Shown one piece after another: positions 11,112 through 23,936 of a stretch of DNA of 64,000 bases (the stretch's first letter is position 1; every line of letters starts with the position of its first letter). Made by a program: the position numbers and the translations under genes. The notes beneath the pieces are model-generated. The model worked only from the letters and a program-made list of their open reading frames with translations. It ran no database searches and was not told the DNA's origin. Source of the DNA: Synanceia verrucosa (taxonomy: Eukaryota > Chordata > Actinopteri > Perciformes > Synanceiidae); the NCBI GenBank assembly GCA_029721515.1, contig CM056553.1:8692349-8756348 (forward strand), given 5' to 3'.

Positions 11112-13082
11112 TCTGCACTGCCAGGCCCCGCTGAGGCCAGAGACAGTCATGTGGATTTGGGGCTTCGAGCCAAACAGGCCTCCCAGGGAAATTACCTCAA
11201 GCTTGCTGGGCATTTAATGAGGTTCACAATGATTTATGTTGCCTTATGTACAGAAAATAGAATCAGGGAGCTGCATATTGGCTTGTTACTGATTAATTCC
11301 ACACTCTAATTTCACCCTGGATACATTTCAATATTATATTGACAATGCTGTGATGTCCCCTGCTCATTGCTTTACAAGAAGGGAAATTAAAGTCCCACCG
11401 AATGAAGCACATGGACGACTGTCTGGGTGTTGTTTTACTCACAAATTTTCCTTTTGTTTGAGGGACTTTCAAGGTGAAAAGGTCTTGTGCCAACAGTCCC
11501 ATCTGTGACTCGACCCTCCCTCCCCTCCTGCCTCTTTTTCTCATGTATCATCACAAATCGATGCAGCGTCTAACAGTGCTTTGACCATATACACACACAC
11601 TTACTGTACAACATGCACGCACACACACGTTAGTAAGATATTTATCTCGTTTGACATTGGGGCAGAGAGACACACACTCCTGTCTGCAACTGAGTAGATG
11701 TTATTTACTGTCAGTTTACCACCGGACATTTATTCCTCAGGACTCTGCATGTCTGGCTGTCAGTTTTTAATTGTCAAAACTGTCAAGTTATTAGTGTCAA
11801 ATACTTTGAGAGGTCTCTGGGAGCATTTCACCTCTATTATTTCCAGGTGCTATCTGGTTCAGCTCGGTGATACCGGGCCTGCCGGCTGTATTCTCACTGC
11901 AGATGAAGCCAAGGAGGCAGTCTTGTGTCCGGGGGGAACAATGGATTATCTAGCATCAGCTCTGATCTTTTCCCTCTCAATTTAAAAGCCAACAAGTCTA
12001 TCTACAGATCAGTTAATAACATGGTACTTCTCCCTTGGCTAGATCTTTGGGTCTGTTTCAATTAGACTTCCTCTTATTGACCTGAGATTTTAAAAAGAGC
12101 CTCTCTTGCGGCAAGTCCAAGCCAACATGTCTTTCATAGCGGACAAGGGTTTGTTGACCGAGATTAGCGGTAGCCTCTGCTCTGTCATGGGCCCAAATTA
12201 AAAGCTTTAAGTCACCGGGTTGGAGGAATTTGAAGGATTTCTTGTTGAAGAAGAAAAGTTTTATCTCGTCAAAATCAGAGCGCTTGTCTTGAGAAGAAAA
12301 CCAGAGTGTCGTCCTAAAGAAAGCCTTCCCTTCACTTTGTTTTAAGCCTGTCCTCATATCCCCCTCAAATCCCAAAAATAAACAGACAAATCTCAGGTCT
12401 GTGCAAATAATCTCAGCTATTGTCGCTCAGACCAACAGTATGACTATCAGCCCATAAAGAACAATCAACTGTAATACATCCAACAGCTCAACCAGCTTTT
12501 CCTTCAGCTCAACAGCAGCGACACAGACAATAGTCATGATGTAATTTATAGATAAAGCAAACAATAGTAACAATGTCATTTATAGCTAAACCACAGACAG
12601 TGAATGATGGAGCAACTGCTGGGATCCTATGACTGCAGTCACAGTCATGTTTGAGATGAGTATCTTGAGCCTAATAAACCTCAGGAGAATTTAATATCCC
12701 CCTCTTTATTAAGTCACACTAGGGGTTCACATTAGGGGAACTTTGTTATGGGCACTTTGTATGGCAACCCACTGCTACCTTCAATACAGAGGACAAAGTT
12801 CAGCTTTGTACTTGTATATATTACAATAAAGGATGTTTAATATTTAGTATTTAGTTATATTATTATCTTTCCTAACCCGAACCAAGTAGTTCTGTTGTTC
12901 TACAACATTAACCACATGACACTGTGTTTCTGCAAGTGCGATAAGAGGATGATATGAAACATTTTTGTGAGACATAATGACATTCGGTTGAGAAACATCC
13001 AACCTGTCTGTGGTTTTCAGAAATGTTGAATGCCAACATTTGAGTCTGGGTTTAAAATTATTAAGGTTAATGTTTAAGGCAA
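11112..13082. other. no gene recognised; minor repeats
   Basis: About 2 kb of non-coding sequence. It holds a CA-rich patch near 11588-11629 and two imperfect adjacent copies of a ~35-bp unit (CAATAGTCATGATGTAATTT and CAATAGTAACAATGTCATTT) at about 12527-12594. A minus-strand frame of 105 codons (12058-12375) is the most protein-like in the window but is not recognisable and is unsupported by splice context. Confidence 0.4.
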
Positions 13083-13140
13083 GGGTGTGAAACTCATTTT
13101 AGTTCAGGGGCCACATGGGCTGGACCAGTTTTAACCACAG
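13083..13140. mobile_element. hAT-like element, terminal fragment
   Basis: AAGGGTGTGAAACTCATTTT and AGTTCAGGGGCCACATG resemble the widespread vertebrate hAT terminus that begins CAGGGGTGTCAAACTCATTT. Only the end is present; the partner terminus was not found. Confidence 0.45.
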
Positions 13141-13592
13141 CCTGAGATGTCTCATCAGACTGCTCAGACCTGCAAACAAACCATTTATTTTCTTTGTCCT
13201 CCTCTGTCACATGACCCAGGTCAATATGCCAGCACACTGGAAAGGTCGCAAGGTCCGTGGAGAAGAAGAGGGAGGAAAAAAGAGACAGCAGCTATCACAG
13301 CAGGAGGTCAGATCTGCGACTGCTGGCATCGGAAAGCGCCCCAATGCTGAACAAAGGCGAGTCAACCTGGGTTAGAAAATCCTGTGTCGATGCACTAATT
13401 TCAGTGTGAAAGTGGTATTTGACAAGACTGGGCCCGCCCATACTTTCTGTGACTCACAAAATTTTGCGACCAAGTCAGTGTGGCCAAGCTGCCGTTCTCT
13501 TTGATTTCAGATTCACCTAGAAATGGGGACCAATGAAAATCTAGCATTTCCAACAGGAAATGTTGTTTGTGGCGAGATAGTTGTGTCAGCAT

Positions 13593-13716
13593 CTGTCCCT
13601 CATCTCAAGTGTTTACCTGTCCCTCGTCTCCAGAGTCTGTCCCTCGACTCCGGCTCCTGTCCGTCGTCTCCAGAGCCTGTCCCTCGTCCCTAGAGCTCCT
13701 GCCCGTCTCCTGGACC
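13593..13716. repeat. degenerate ~20-bp minisatellite
   Basis: About six imperfect units built on CTGTCCCTCGTCTCCAGAG, each about 19-23 bp, with substitutions between units. It lies inside the element at 13425-14090, immediately before the LTR-like stretch. Confidence 0.7.
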
Positions 13717-13860
13717 CCACCTCCAGAGTTTCCCTCCTGTCTGATTAATCTGCCTGGTCTAAATAAAGACACCCGTTGGATGCACCTGTCTCCTGAGTTC
13801 TGCGTTTGGGCTCTCACCAGAATGGAGCCCTCACATCGCAACTACAAAGCTCTGCGAGCG
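13717..13860 (+). mobile_element. possible LTR-retrotransposon end (LTR remnant)
   Basis: An AATAAAGA polyadenylation-type signal is followed by CCTGAGTTCTGCGTTTGGG. This resembles the end of fish Ty3/gypsy LTRs, where an AATAAA precedes a 'CTGAGT..TGCGTTTGGG' tail. No paired LTR, primer-binding site or gag/pol frame was found, so this would be a fragment only. Confidence 0.35.
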
Positions 13861-14090
13861 TAGTCTGGCCAAGCTGCCTTGTAAACCAAGTTCTATCAAA
13901 TGCCTCTGTGTGCTACTGGACGAAGCTTCAACCAATCAGGCCATTCTTAACTCTGACGACAAAAACCGCTTGATCCAAAGAACTAGTGTGTCATTGCCTT
14001 AAACACGCCTCAGTCGAGCCGTGGGAAATGCTTAATTTCCCCAGACTGACTTGGTTTTGAAATTTTGTGCAGCGTCTCAGGCCCAGGCTA

Positions 14091-16607
14091 GTATAATGCG
14101 ACTCCAGCTTGATGCAGAATGAGAGTTCGCCTATAAATACCAGCTGTCACATAACGTACTCCAAGAGCCTCTGGTGTTCTTCCCTGTGATCCCTGTCCAG
14201 CTCTGAGCCGAAGGGGAAACACAAACTTTAATGCTCACGCATCGGGCATTAGACACATCCAGTCTGCCAACACTGCATATTTCTCTCCTTTGCACTTGTG
14301 CACCTCTGGGACCTGCAGACAAATGCATCCACATGCACGAACACACACAGAACCTGAATGCATATTTTTATATTGCACCTGTGCAGATGCACGCCTGCAC
14401 ACATCCGATTACAAGCCTCCCACCTGTTCTCACCACTCAACAACACTGAGCTCTCAATGCATAACAAACATGGCTGCCAAAATGTTCCCGTAACCACAAC
14501 GCTGCCTCACTCTGTGCAGTAATGCTGGTATTTCAGTTAATTTAGCTGAACATATGTTGCTCTTTTACTGCAGCCATGCTCATTAGTCTTCACTTTTTGA
14601 ACTTTCTCCTTGGTAGATGTCATGAATTATAGACGTTTGGGAAAGATCGCGTCTTGTTTGTGAAATAAAAAGGTCTCTTTTTACCTGTGGAACACTATGG
14701 ATTTCTTATCACAAAGGTATTCACTTTCATCGATCTTCAGGTTAAGCTCTGTGGACTTGGAGAATGTTGTTGATGGACAGCCAAAGCCAGACAGCCCGAC
14801 ACTATCTCAAACTGCCATGGGTGCCTTGAGAGGTGACAGAAAGCAAATAGGCTAATGTCACCCACCCAGTGAATCTCTCATGTTACACTGACTGACTTTG
14901 CAGTGCAGCAGGCACCTACCCCACTCAATAACTAATTACAATGTCTTTAGCCTCCTCTGCCTCCTCCCTTCCTCCAGCCTTTCCTCTTTTCAAAGGAGAG
15001 CCAAAGGACAGGATGTCTATTAATTAAAAAGGCTGACTAATAGACGCTCCAGCAAATACTCCCCTATTCACTCTCTCTCTCTGTGACACAGTAAGTAACT
15101 GCCTGTGCTTTTAGCAGCTCGATGCACAATGTGGTTCTGTACTGTATGTGCTTTTATAGTTTAAACTAGTGACCCATGCTGATTTAATGTGCAATATAAG
15201 AAAAGACCGTCCACACCAGATCTAAATATACAGTCTAAGGCCACTGACCACTGATAATTTTCTTTTAACCTTTGTCACAGTCTCACTAATCTTAACTTTT
15301 TATACTTTAATTTAATTTAAGTCCTCTGTTGTGGCAGCATTGTGCATGTATGAATCATTTTTGGGACAGTAATATGTATTTTTCATGGACAAACAAACTG
15401 ACAAACAATGTCTCTGGGTTTCTGATCTGAAAACTCTGACTTACATTGACGAGTTTAAGGATTATTTGAAAGGAAGTGGTTTGTAATGTCTATTTTTAGT
15501 GCGTAATAACAGTCATTTTTAGCTTTTGTCAGGAGAGAGAGAAAGAATTTGAGCTTTTTGTCTTAAAAATAACAGCCAGGATGTGAAAGGAACAGCTCTC
15601 ATGATGTGTTCAAGTGTTTTTATTTATTTTACTACTTGATACATTAACATGTAATACTTCAGAGTTATAGGTGGATGAAGTGAAGCTGATTTTAACTGCA
15701 TCACCTCCTGTTGAGAGGTTTGGTCTGTAACAAAGCAACATATTTTGTAAGCGGATCATGATGACTGATGGTGATGTTTACTGTAGTTGTATTAATCTGA
15801 AAAGTAACTATATAGTTCTTAAAGAAATGTAGAGTAGAAGAATGAAAAGTGACATGAAAAGAGAGTATGAGTTAAAAGTGAGGATGGACTTGAAGATTCA
15901 GGAGGGAAAGATTCAACAGATGGTGTTATCATGGATGCCAGGATCTCAAATGTGAACATCACACCACACGACACACATTATGCAATATTACACATAATTA
16001 CAAATAAACTATTGTATCATTTATTTTTGCATAAAGTCAAGTGTTTGTTGCATGTTAGTTTTAACAAGAAATCCATTGAAAATCGTTCCAGCATCGTTAT
16101 GATCTTGGTGGAGGTTGTAGGAAAGGTGACAGCAGGCGGAGGAGAAAACACTGTCACAGACTTACTCCTCTGGGAAAGACTCACAAAAAAAAAGATGGCA
16201 GGAGGTCATGTGAATCTATATTAGATCGTGTTTCCCCCAAGTACTGAGCAGTCCTGTTGCAAATTATTGTCCTGGGTATAAATAGGCTGACAGCCTGGCA
16301 GAGCCAATGTACTCCGATCTGCCAGTTCAGTGTCCTGCTCACTGCCTGGTGCATCGCTGTGGTGCTGAAGTGATGATTTCTCCACAGATGGCACATTTCC
16401 CTTGCAAACTGTAAAAATGCAACTCCCTCCCTGCAGCTGATGGTGATCTCACCTGTTAGATAATTAGTGCCCAATGTCTGTATTTGTGCTAAACTAGGAG
16501 CCCGTGTGGGACAGAAATACTGTGAGCTGTACACTTAATTACTATAGAGGATCCCTCTCTAGTGTCCCTACCTTGACCTTGTTTCTTCCATTCATATCGT
16601 TGTCAAT
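14091..16607. other. no gene recognised
   Basis: About 2.5 kb of non-coding sequence. Overlapping short frames around 14131-14497 on both strands are chance. A 117-codon minus-strand frame at 16181-16534 has no recognisable motif. The stretch around 14940-15060 is C/T-rich and then TTAATTAA-bearing, but nothing identifies it as regulatory. Confidence 0.4.
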
Positions 16608-16937
16608 TTAAACGGACACTATGTCATTTTTTTCTCCCATGTAGTGGTTAAATTTGACTTTGCATGCATTGCAACATGGTTGGAACTACGGTAAGCGGAA
16701 TAGGTCAACTCCCGGGCGGCCACTCTCTGCAGATCCCCGGCCCGGTGCTCCGGTCATTTTATGGCCCTCCATATGGGCGACCCGCTCTATGTAAAGACAG
16801 ATAACTGATTCTTCGCCCAGGAGGATAAGTCAGATTTAAGGCATATGTTATTTTACACCAATGAGGATCTATTTATGAATAAGAATCACTGATTTGAGGT
16901 AATAAAATACTTTAAAAATTACATAGTTCCCCTTTAA
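16608..16937. mobile_element. TTAA-flanked MITE
   Basis: The left end TTAA-ACGGACACTATGT and the right end ACATAGTTCCCCT-TTAA are inverted relatives of TTAAAGGGGAACTATGT. About 330 bp with a GC-rich middle (GGGCGGCC, CCCCGGCCCGG near 16712-16745). The terminus resembles that of the larger palindromic element at 43319-44599 (TTAAAGGGGAAGTT). Non-coding. Confidence 0.65.
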
Positions 16938-18867
16938 AAGATAAAATCAATAATGTTGAAAACTTGACTTGATGACACTAGTTTGGTGTAGTATCATTTA
17001 GTTTTGGTGAGACCACATCAGAGCTTCAGCGAGAACCAACATTTGGGGAAATTAGTCTTTCTAATTATGTATTTTCACAATCTTATACTAACAGTTGTGT
17101 TTTAGAACAAACAATCAATCATCATAAACCAAATGGGATCAAATGGTTTTTTTTAGGAAATAAGGTCCAATAGTGGTCCAGCAGAAGAGGCAGGACCTCA
17201 CCTGTTTGTTAGGTTAGTTGTTGAGTTGCTTGTCTGTGGTCCATGTGGTTGTTTGTCACTAAAGTGAGATTTTACCAACTTTTGAATTTGTGGTCGAAAG
17301 ATTAAAGTGGATTAAAGGCACTTAAACAGCACAGCTATAGCCTACATTCTCAGGATTTCATTAATTTAAATTCACTGTTCCCTCAGTCCGCACCCAGCTT
17401 GGGAAAATGTTTTTTTCTTATTCTGCCCCCTCGACTTGGGACTCAACTCAACTCAGAATTAGAAACTATATAGTCTAGATTTAAAATTTTTGTCCTGGAA
17501 TGTCTCTTACTGTATCTGTTGTGTTGTTGTGTGTTTAGGACAGGTCTCTCTTGAGAAAAGTGAGATTACCTGTATGAATAAAGGTTTAATAATAAAAAAG
17601 AATTGAACTACCGACCGTAATTTATTGGGGAAAACCACACACAAAGTCATGTGACGTTGGACTTGGTGTATAATTAGTGTAAAAGTGGATCTAATAAGCC
17701 GACAGCTCATTGTTGTTGCAGGGCCGATAATTTTGAAATGAGTCTCATCACAGAAGTTGATTAGGATTCTCTTCTTGTCCCGTCCTCCATCCTAAACTCC
17801 TCTGGGGTTCCCTCTATCGCCCTCTCTATTCTCTATTCTCAGTCTTCATTAAATTATAGGAGGTTATCTGTTATAACATGCTGTCAACTGGTATCGAGTC
17901 TTAAGATATTGTTTCCAGCTGTAACTCAATTCTGTCGTTTGAAGGGGATAAATACAATTACACTGCAAATATCATTTCCACATGGAGGGGGAATCTTGAA
18001 AAGCTGAGGTGATACAATTAAAAACAGGAGTCAGTTTCACTGCAGTTTCACTTTGGTCATTTTAATACAAGTGAAAACACTTTTCAGAGGGGCGAGTAGG
18101 ACGGGATTTCACAGCCACAAGTTAAGTAAGTAAATCACATCATTTCCATTCTTGTTAAACCGTTTCAGCAACCCCTCATGGCCTGAAATATTCTTAATTT
18201 CTGTCATGTTTACTTTTTCCTTTGCTGGTCATTTAACGTCCTTGATTTTATTTGGTGCACATCTGCACCAAATAGCCTTGAATTTGTTGAATTGACATTT
18301 GGGAAAGTGAATGCAGCTTTGAAGCAGCATCATTTATTTATTTATTTAACCATTTTAATGACATTTTATCATCAGTACAAAACAAGTCAGAACACAGCAG
18401 ACAGAAACATCATATGGGCTTGAGTTTCTGGCCATCTGTTGAATGATTTTAGCTCGATTTTGGTCTCCACCACTCACGATCGAAAATATCTGGTTTAATA
18501 TACTGAAATATCTGGTTTAATATGGATGATCTTAAATAAACTGATGTGTTATAGCTTTCAGGAATACACTGCAACAGTAACTCTTGGCATTATTTTAAGA
18601 AAATATGCTGAGATATCTTCTTGTTAAAACGACATACAGGATTTGTTTCACCTTAGTGGTAGATTCAGCTCTGCCAACATGCCAAATGTGCAGAAAAGTT
18701 TCAAAAAGTTTTGGTGTTGACCCTCAAATTGTCTTAGTGGTACCTGCTGGTGAAAAACACTGCAATCCTAAACAAAATTACATGGTAAAATTCATATTTT
18801 TTTTCATTGTGCCTCCATCAATTCTTCAATCCCTTATCCTCATTTACCACCCCCCCCTCTGCCGTCT
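16938..18867. other. no gene recognised
   Basis: About 1.9 kb. A local tandem duplication of AAATATCTGGTTTAATAT occurs at about 18484-18523, and a short TTTA run lies near 18330. The plus-strand frame that starts at 18605 runs into the LINE remnant out of frame and is not a gene. Confidence 0.4.
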
Positions 18868-19643
18868 GTGCTCCTGTTTACACTGTTTACAAGCTGTTAC
18901 ACATCGGACTTCAGATACAACTCTGGGAGCTGTCACCTCCAGAAGTTCTCCGACGACACAGCTATTGTTGGATGTGTGTCTGAGGGGGACGATCGGGAGT
19001 ACAGGACCGTCATCACTGGCTTTGTTGACTGGTGTGAGCATAACCACCTTCAGCTCAACGCCAGTAAGACCAAGGAGATGGTCATTGACTTCCGCAGGAG
19101 GAAGACACCCCAGACAGCACCAGTGAACATCCAGGGCCTGGACATAGAAATGGTGGAGAGCTATAGGTACCTGGGTGTTCACCTCAACAATAAACTGGAC
19201 TGGACTCACAACACAGATGTCCTGTACAAGAAGGGCCAAAGTCGTCTCCACCTGCTGAGGAGACTGAGGTCCTTTGGAGTTTGCAGGACTCTGCTGAGGA
19301 CCTTTTATGACACTGTGGTAGCGTCTGCAGTCTTTATGCAGTGGTCTGCTGGGGAGCAGGGAGCACAGAGAGAGACAGGAAGAGACTGAACAGGCTGGTC
19401 AGGAGGGCCAGCTCTGTCCTGGACTGCTCCCTGGACTCCATAGAGGAGGTGGGTGAGAGGAGGATGTTAGCTAAGCTCACCTCCATCATGGACAACCCCT
19501 CTCACCCTCTACATGGGACTGTGGAGGCTTTAAGCAGCTCCTTCAGCTGCAGACTGAGACTTCCACCCTGCAAGAAGGAGCGCTACCGCAGGTCATTCAT
19601 ACCATCAGCAATAAAACTTTACAACATCAGCATCACTGGCTGA
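18868..19643 (+). pseudogene. LINE reverse transcriptase, 3' remnant (CR1/L2/Rex1 group)
   Basis: This is the 3' part of a non-LTR retrotransposon reverse transcriptase, the enzyme that copies element RNA into DNA at a nicked target. The first segment (18868-19340) contains FSDDTAIV (residues 27-34 of the frame), the catalytic Y/F-x-D-D motif C, then the HLQLNASKTKEMVIDFRR and YRYLGVHLNNKLDW blocks typical of the palm end and thumb. A single-base deletion near 19336 shifts the frame; the continuation (19341-19643) holds RKRLNRLVRRASSVLDCS and ERYRRSFIPSAIKLYN, then a stop codon. Everything upstream of motif C is missing (endonuclease, fingers), as in most 5'-truncated LINE insertions. The composition and 3' tail fit the fish Rex1/CR1/L2 group; the exact family is not settled. 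Not functional. Confidence 0.85.
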
Positions 19644-19981
19644 TGTAAACACAATCTGGACTCATCTCCATCTCCATCACTGTCATTGTTATTGTCATTG
19701 TCATCACACTACCACTTTGCACAAAAAAATTGAAAATTGCACTGCCTCAATAATAATTGTGTTTTAAACAGTTTCATCTGTACAAGTATATATATCTATA
19801 TATTTTTCCATTGTATTTTAGTTCATTGTAAATATGTAAATATTTTTATTCTATTCTATTCTATTTTATTATTATTACTATTGTGTCTGTGTTTTTGTCT
19901 TTGTTGCTGTGGCAGGTAAATTTCCCCCCAAGGGGGATGAATAAAAAAACTATTCTATTCTATTCTATTCTATTCTATTTA
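19644..19981 (+). mobile_element. LINE 3' untranslated region and TATTC tail
   Basis: It directly follows the reverse-transcriptase stop. It contains an internal (TATTC)n patch, then GCTGTGGCAGGTAAATTTCC, GGGGGATGAATAAA and a terminal (TATTC)n array at 19951-19979. The same ending recurs at 42095-42245, and in part at 8543-8602. The tail sets the strand and shows the insertion is the 3' end of a LINE. Confidence 0.8.
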
Positions 19982-21169
19982 CCTGCTATCTTCCATTCCT
20001 CCTATGTCCTCCAGTCACGGAGGCCAACTTTGTCACTAGCAGACGTGTTGATGTCTAATGGTTGCAGGAAACATTTTCTGTGATGCCTGCAGCACACAGG
20101 AAGCCTGACAGGCTGCAGGGAGAACAGAGGGAGGGTTTATCTCAGAAGACAGGCCTTCTCTCTATCACCATGCCAATGGAGACAGCAGCATGGAGCCCTG
20201 CGCTCCACTGCCAGATAAGCAGAGCACTGCAGCTAGACCCCACTCACTAGAGTGGACGGGACGGGCAAGAGAGACGACGTGACCCTCTCACAGTCCTTCC
20301 CACTTCTCTGCTAAATCTGTTGAGACACTCATTAATATTGAATGCAGGAAAATATTGATCAGATTTCTCATCATGGCTCTTTCTTTGTGTCCTCTGTATG
20401 TGAAGATCACAGAACTTAGTTATGGGGGTTGAATGGATGTATGCGGTAACATTAGTTCACTCCAAGGGAGTAAGATTTATTCCCAGATATCTTTGAGCAT
20501 ACAAGACTGAACATGCACCTTGATGGGTATTTTGAAATTTAACCCTTGAGTTTTTTTTTATTAACAATAGGTAAAATAGTGCACATAATGTGAAAGGTGT
20601 TGCTTGTGGCGACAAACCAGATATTATCTCCAGTTTCTTTTGCAAATACAATTCTGTTAACTAGTCATGTTTGTTATGTTGCTGTATGACATCCTACAGA
20701 AGTTTTAAGGGGCTGAGGAGGGTGGCTTGAATAGTTGGAGAGTTAAATGCCATCTCATAAAGTTAATATGTTGAATGTGTTCGAAGCAAAAAGAAGCTTA
20801 TTAATATGTCCAGCAGACAACTCTATAACTCTCTTTAACAGCACAGTGAGAGTCAAGTTTAACAGTAAAGTGCACAGTATATAATCTCTAATAAACTGAT
20901 TCTGCATAGATTTTGGCATCAGAGGTGTTCTGGTTTCTAGTCAGAGCAGTACTGACCAATCACGTTTGAGCAGACCTTAATTGAATTCAGGTAAACAAAC
21001 AGAGGGAGAAGGCACTGGCTGCAATAATACTGTCCTACAATAACTTATCTTTTTATTGTTTTAAAATTTTACTTGTGAACTGGCTATTTGTGAAACAATG
21101 CAATTATTGTGTACTTCATTACTGTCAGTGAGCACAGCAAAGACCCAAACTAAAACAATGAGCTGAAAG
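19982..21169. other. no gene recognised
   Basis: About 1.2 kb of non-coding sequence. Frames of 60-66 codons on both strands have no recognisable motif. Confidence 0.4.
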
Positions 21170-21475
21170 ATGTTGAAGCCAATAATGTAATAAAAGCCGA
21201 AAACATAATAACAGGCAAAGAGAGAGACATAGAAACAGAGAGCGTATGTATTTTCACAGTTATAGCTAATAATCAAAAGTTAAATAAAGTGATATTAGTA
21301 TATTATCATGTTACATAAATAATGTAATAAGTTATTACATTGTTAGCCAAAAACAGATAACAATTACGTTATCAGTTCATGACTTTTATTATGTTATTAG
21401 CCAGTTATTACATTACTGGCCTAATAATTAAAAAAAAAAAGAAAATGTATTATGTTATTGGCTACTACAGATGCT
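21170..21475. repeat. AT-rich cluster of TTATTACATT-type units
   Basis: The motif AATGTAATAA and its complement TTATTACATT recur in both orientations. At 21321-21341 they form an inverted pair around one G. Variants followed by GTTAGCC, ATTAGCC or TGGCC lie at about 21345, 21400 and 21455, and earlier versions near 21185-21215. This may be an old tandem or palindromic repeat. No coding potential. Confidence 0.55.
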
Positions 21476-23936
21476 AACCTGCATCATAAAAAGAACAGAA
21501 CTGCAAAGTGTGATGCTACAATTTGTGACAAAAATATTTGATTAATCGGCGACTGTTTAGGGGAATTTGGAATACTGAAATACTGAAAGAGTGAGTGTCC
21601 AGTCAGCATCAACTTTTTCAGTATTCAACAGGATATTTAAATCACTTAAATGTCCACGTATGAACATCAGCGTCATCTTTGAACAGTATATACAGTATGT
21701 GTATTTTTTTTAACATACAGTCGTCAATTTACTCATAAAATAAGCTCCAATCCTTTGAGCTAATTGTAAAGGCTGAACAAACTGTATATCAAAGAAGAAA
21801 GAAGAAAAGAAAGTTATTTTTTTCCCCCTGGTGCATCTTTTGTCTCACAGTTGTTGCTGTGGGTTCCTTGTGTGTGTACAAGGTCTTATGGGAAATAACT
21901 GCATTCAGTTTGTTCTGTAAAGAAATCCACTTCTGTGTTTGGTCAACCATGTCAGCTGCTTAAATCACAGAGGGCCTGAATTCCTCTGAGCCAATCCAGC
22001 CTGTCACCATGAATGTAAAGGCAGGCTTTATCTCCTAAGACTTAAATTTGGCTATAAATTAGATAGAGGCAGGTAGAGCAAGTACTGAAGAGGGATCAAA
22101 GGAGAATTACATGTTCCACACCTTTTGGATATTAAGTCAGTGGTGCGATGTCACTGAATCATCAAATTGGATTTACAGCTATAATCTCAAAGAGGAGTAC
22201 AGTAATCAAAAATCAACAACACCAAAAAAACTGTCAGGAGCTCTGAGATTTCAAACACAAGACGGATGAAGCCTGGAGCAGATCCATAATATAAAAGAAA
22301 ACATGCAGCTGAAGGGGGAAATTCATTTGGTGTGGGTCACCTTTTCCGTCTGAGTGCCTCACCGATAATGAAGGGGAACTAAAGAGGTTGTTAGAAATGG
22401 GATTCACTGTATTTCTTGCTTGTTATTTGTTGTGTGTGTCAGCATATACGTGTTTGTGCTTGTCTGGCAAGAAATTAACTTAGTCACAGAGGTCTGAGAC
22501 AATTGCAGGCAGGAATTGCTGAGCCAATTGCAGCACCTCAGCCACGGTATGAAGCTATTTCGCTCCAGCAGACCACTTAATAGCTTTGGCTGATGCAGAG
22601 TTTGGAAATCCATCAGTCAACGGGGCCAGACTGAGATGAGCAGCTCAGCCACACAAGCAGCGGACGAGGAAACAATAGGCTGGTCGTCATTGTGAGTTCA
22701 GGTCATTCAGTGTCAGGACCTCTCGCTCCAAATTAGATTTCTGAGATTGCACAAACAGACTGCAGCACGGCCTTTCCACATAAATGAGCATCAGCTCTAG
22801 CATTCAGAGTCTGTGCTGTTCACACTGTACAACATGTGCTATTGTCACATATTCACATGCTCACATACTGCTCTAAAGTTGTACTACAGCTATGTGATAG
22901 ACTGCCGTGAGGCATGGAGGCTTGCAAGAGACAGATAATAAAATAAAAATGACCAAAATCCAGTTTGGGTCAAGCTCCATTGTCGCCTATACTTCCCATT
23001 ATGCAACTCGATAGAGTTAATTATTACACTGCACCCAGGCAACGTCGTCTGAATGGGTAGAAAAATCCTGTAAAAAAAAAAAAATCCTACACTGTAGGAA
23101 CATAATTTAAACAGCCTAAATTGATTCAATTTGCTGTTACACAACTGGATCAATTTTTAGTTAACCGGATATCAACTTACTGGTGGATAGCTCGTTTTAA
23201 ATAGAGTAGTATGTGTGTTCATTTGGGATTTTATTGAAATATAACTGTCAGTGATCTGTTTTTTTTTTATCACCCATATATCTACTGGAATTACTGTGAA
23301 ATGACTTTTCAATATGACATGAACGCAGCCTGGTGTACGCCCACATCTTTCAACCCAAGACTCTGCACTAATCCATCAAGTGGGAATATTTGCAAACTGA
23401 ATTTAAATTTAATTTCTGTGGGTCTTGACAAACGCGGCTGAGTTTATTGTAACTGGGTGTCAGCAGGGTTTCAAGAAGCTAACGGATTTCTTTTTCGAAA
23501 ACTCATAAAAGTCACTTGACCTTCTGAGTGGCTGCGTGAACCCAAGCTGCCGCAGTGGGCCGTGGACACCTGTTGTCCCTTTTGCTGACAGAGCTATTGC
23601 CTGAGGGTGTGTTTTTTTCTGTGTGTCTCTGTCTGTGTGTGGATTTTTTGTGCTGATGCAGGAAGAAATTCATATTGCACTAGGGAGAGCAGATCTGTGT
23701 CATCGTATCCTGTTGGCATCGAGTAATGTCTGAGTAGTATGTCGTGTCGACATGTTGCAAATATCGGTTATTATCTTGTCAGGATATGGGATAACACCAG
23801 TCATGCATAAAATGCATGGAGACTATAACTTAATATTTATCCCAATGAGAAATTACTTCCTTTCACAACGTGTTTTCATTCAGAATGAAAGACAAGAGCT
23901 ATAAAAAAATCACTGTTGTCTAAAATACAAATATAT
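21476..23936. other. no gene recognised
   Basis: About 2.5 kb of non-coding sequence. A block around 22950-23070 (including CGCCTATACTTCCCATTATG) looks like a fragment of an interspersed repeat, but I found no termini. Homopolymer runs occur at 23070-23085 and 23261-23268. Confidence 0.4.

Larger units (their letters stand above)
13425..14090. mobile_element. non-autonomous DNA transposon with ~50-bp inverted ends
   Basis: The left end (13425-13480: ACTGGGCCCGCCCAT, CACAAAATTTTG, ACCAAGTCAGT) and the right end (14041-14090) are inverted relatives; the right end read backwards begins TAGCCTGGGCCTGAGACG. Internal sequence (TCTGGCCAAGCTGCC; GAAGCTTCAACCAATCAGGC) is of a kind common in fish MITEs. 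The middle third (13593-13860) looks like a later insertion of LTR-like DNA. No coding capacity is seen and the superfamily is not assigned. Confidence 0.55.

Noticed and set aside
12058..12375. 105-codon minus-strand frame with a fairly protein-like composition
   Set aside because: No recognisable domain, no start or splice context, and no promoter nearby; a frame of this length is expected by chance in 64 kb.
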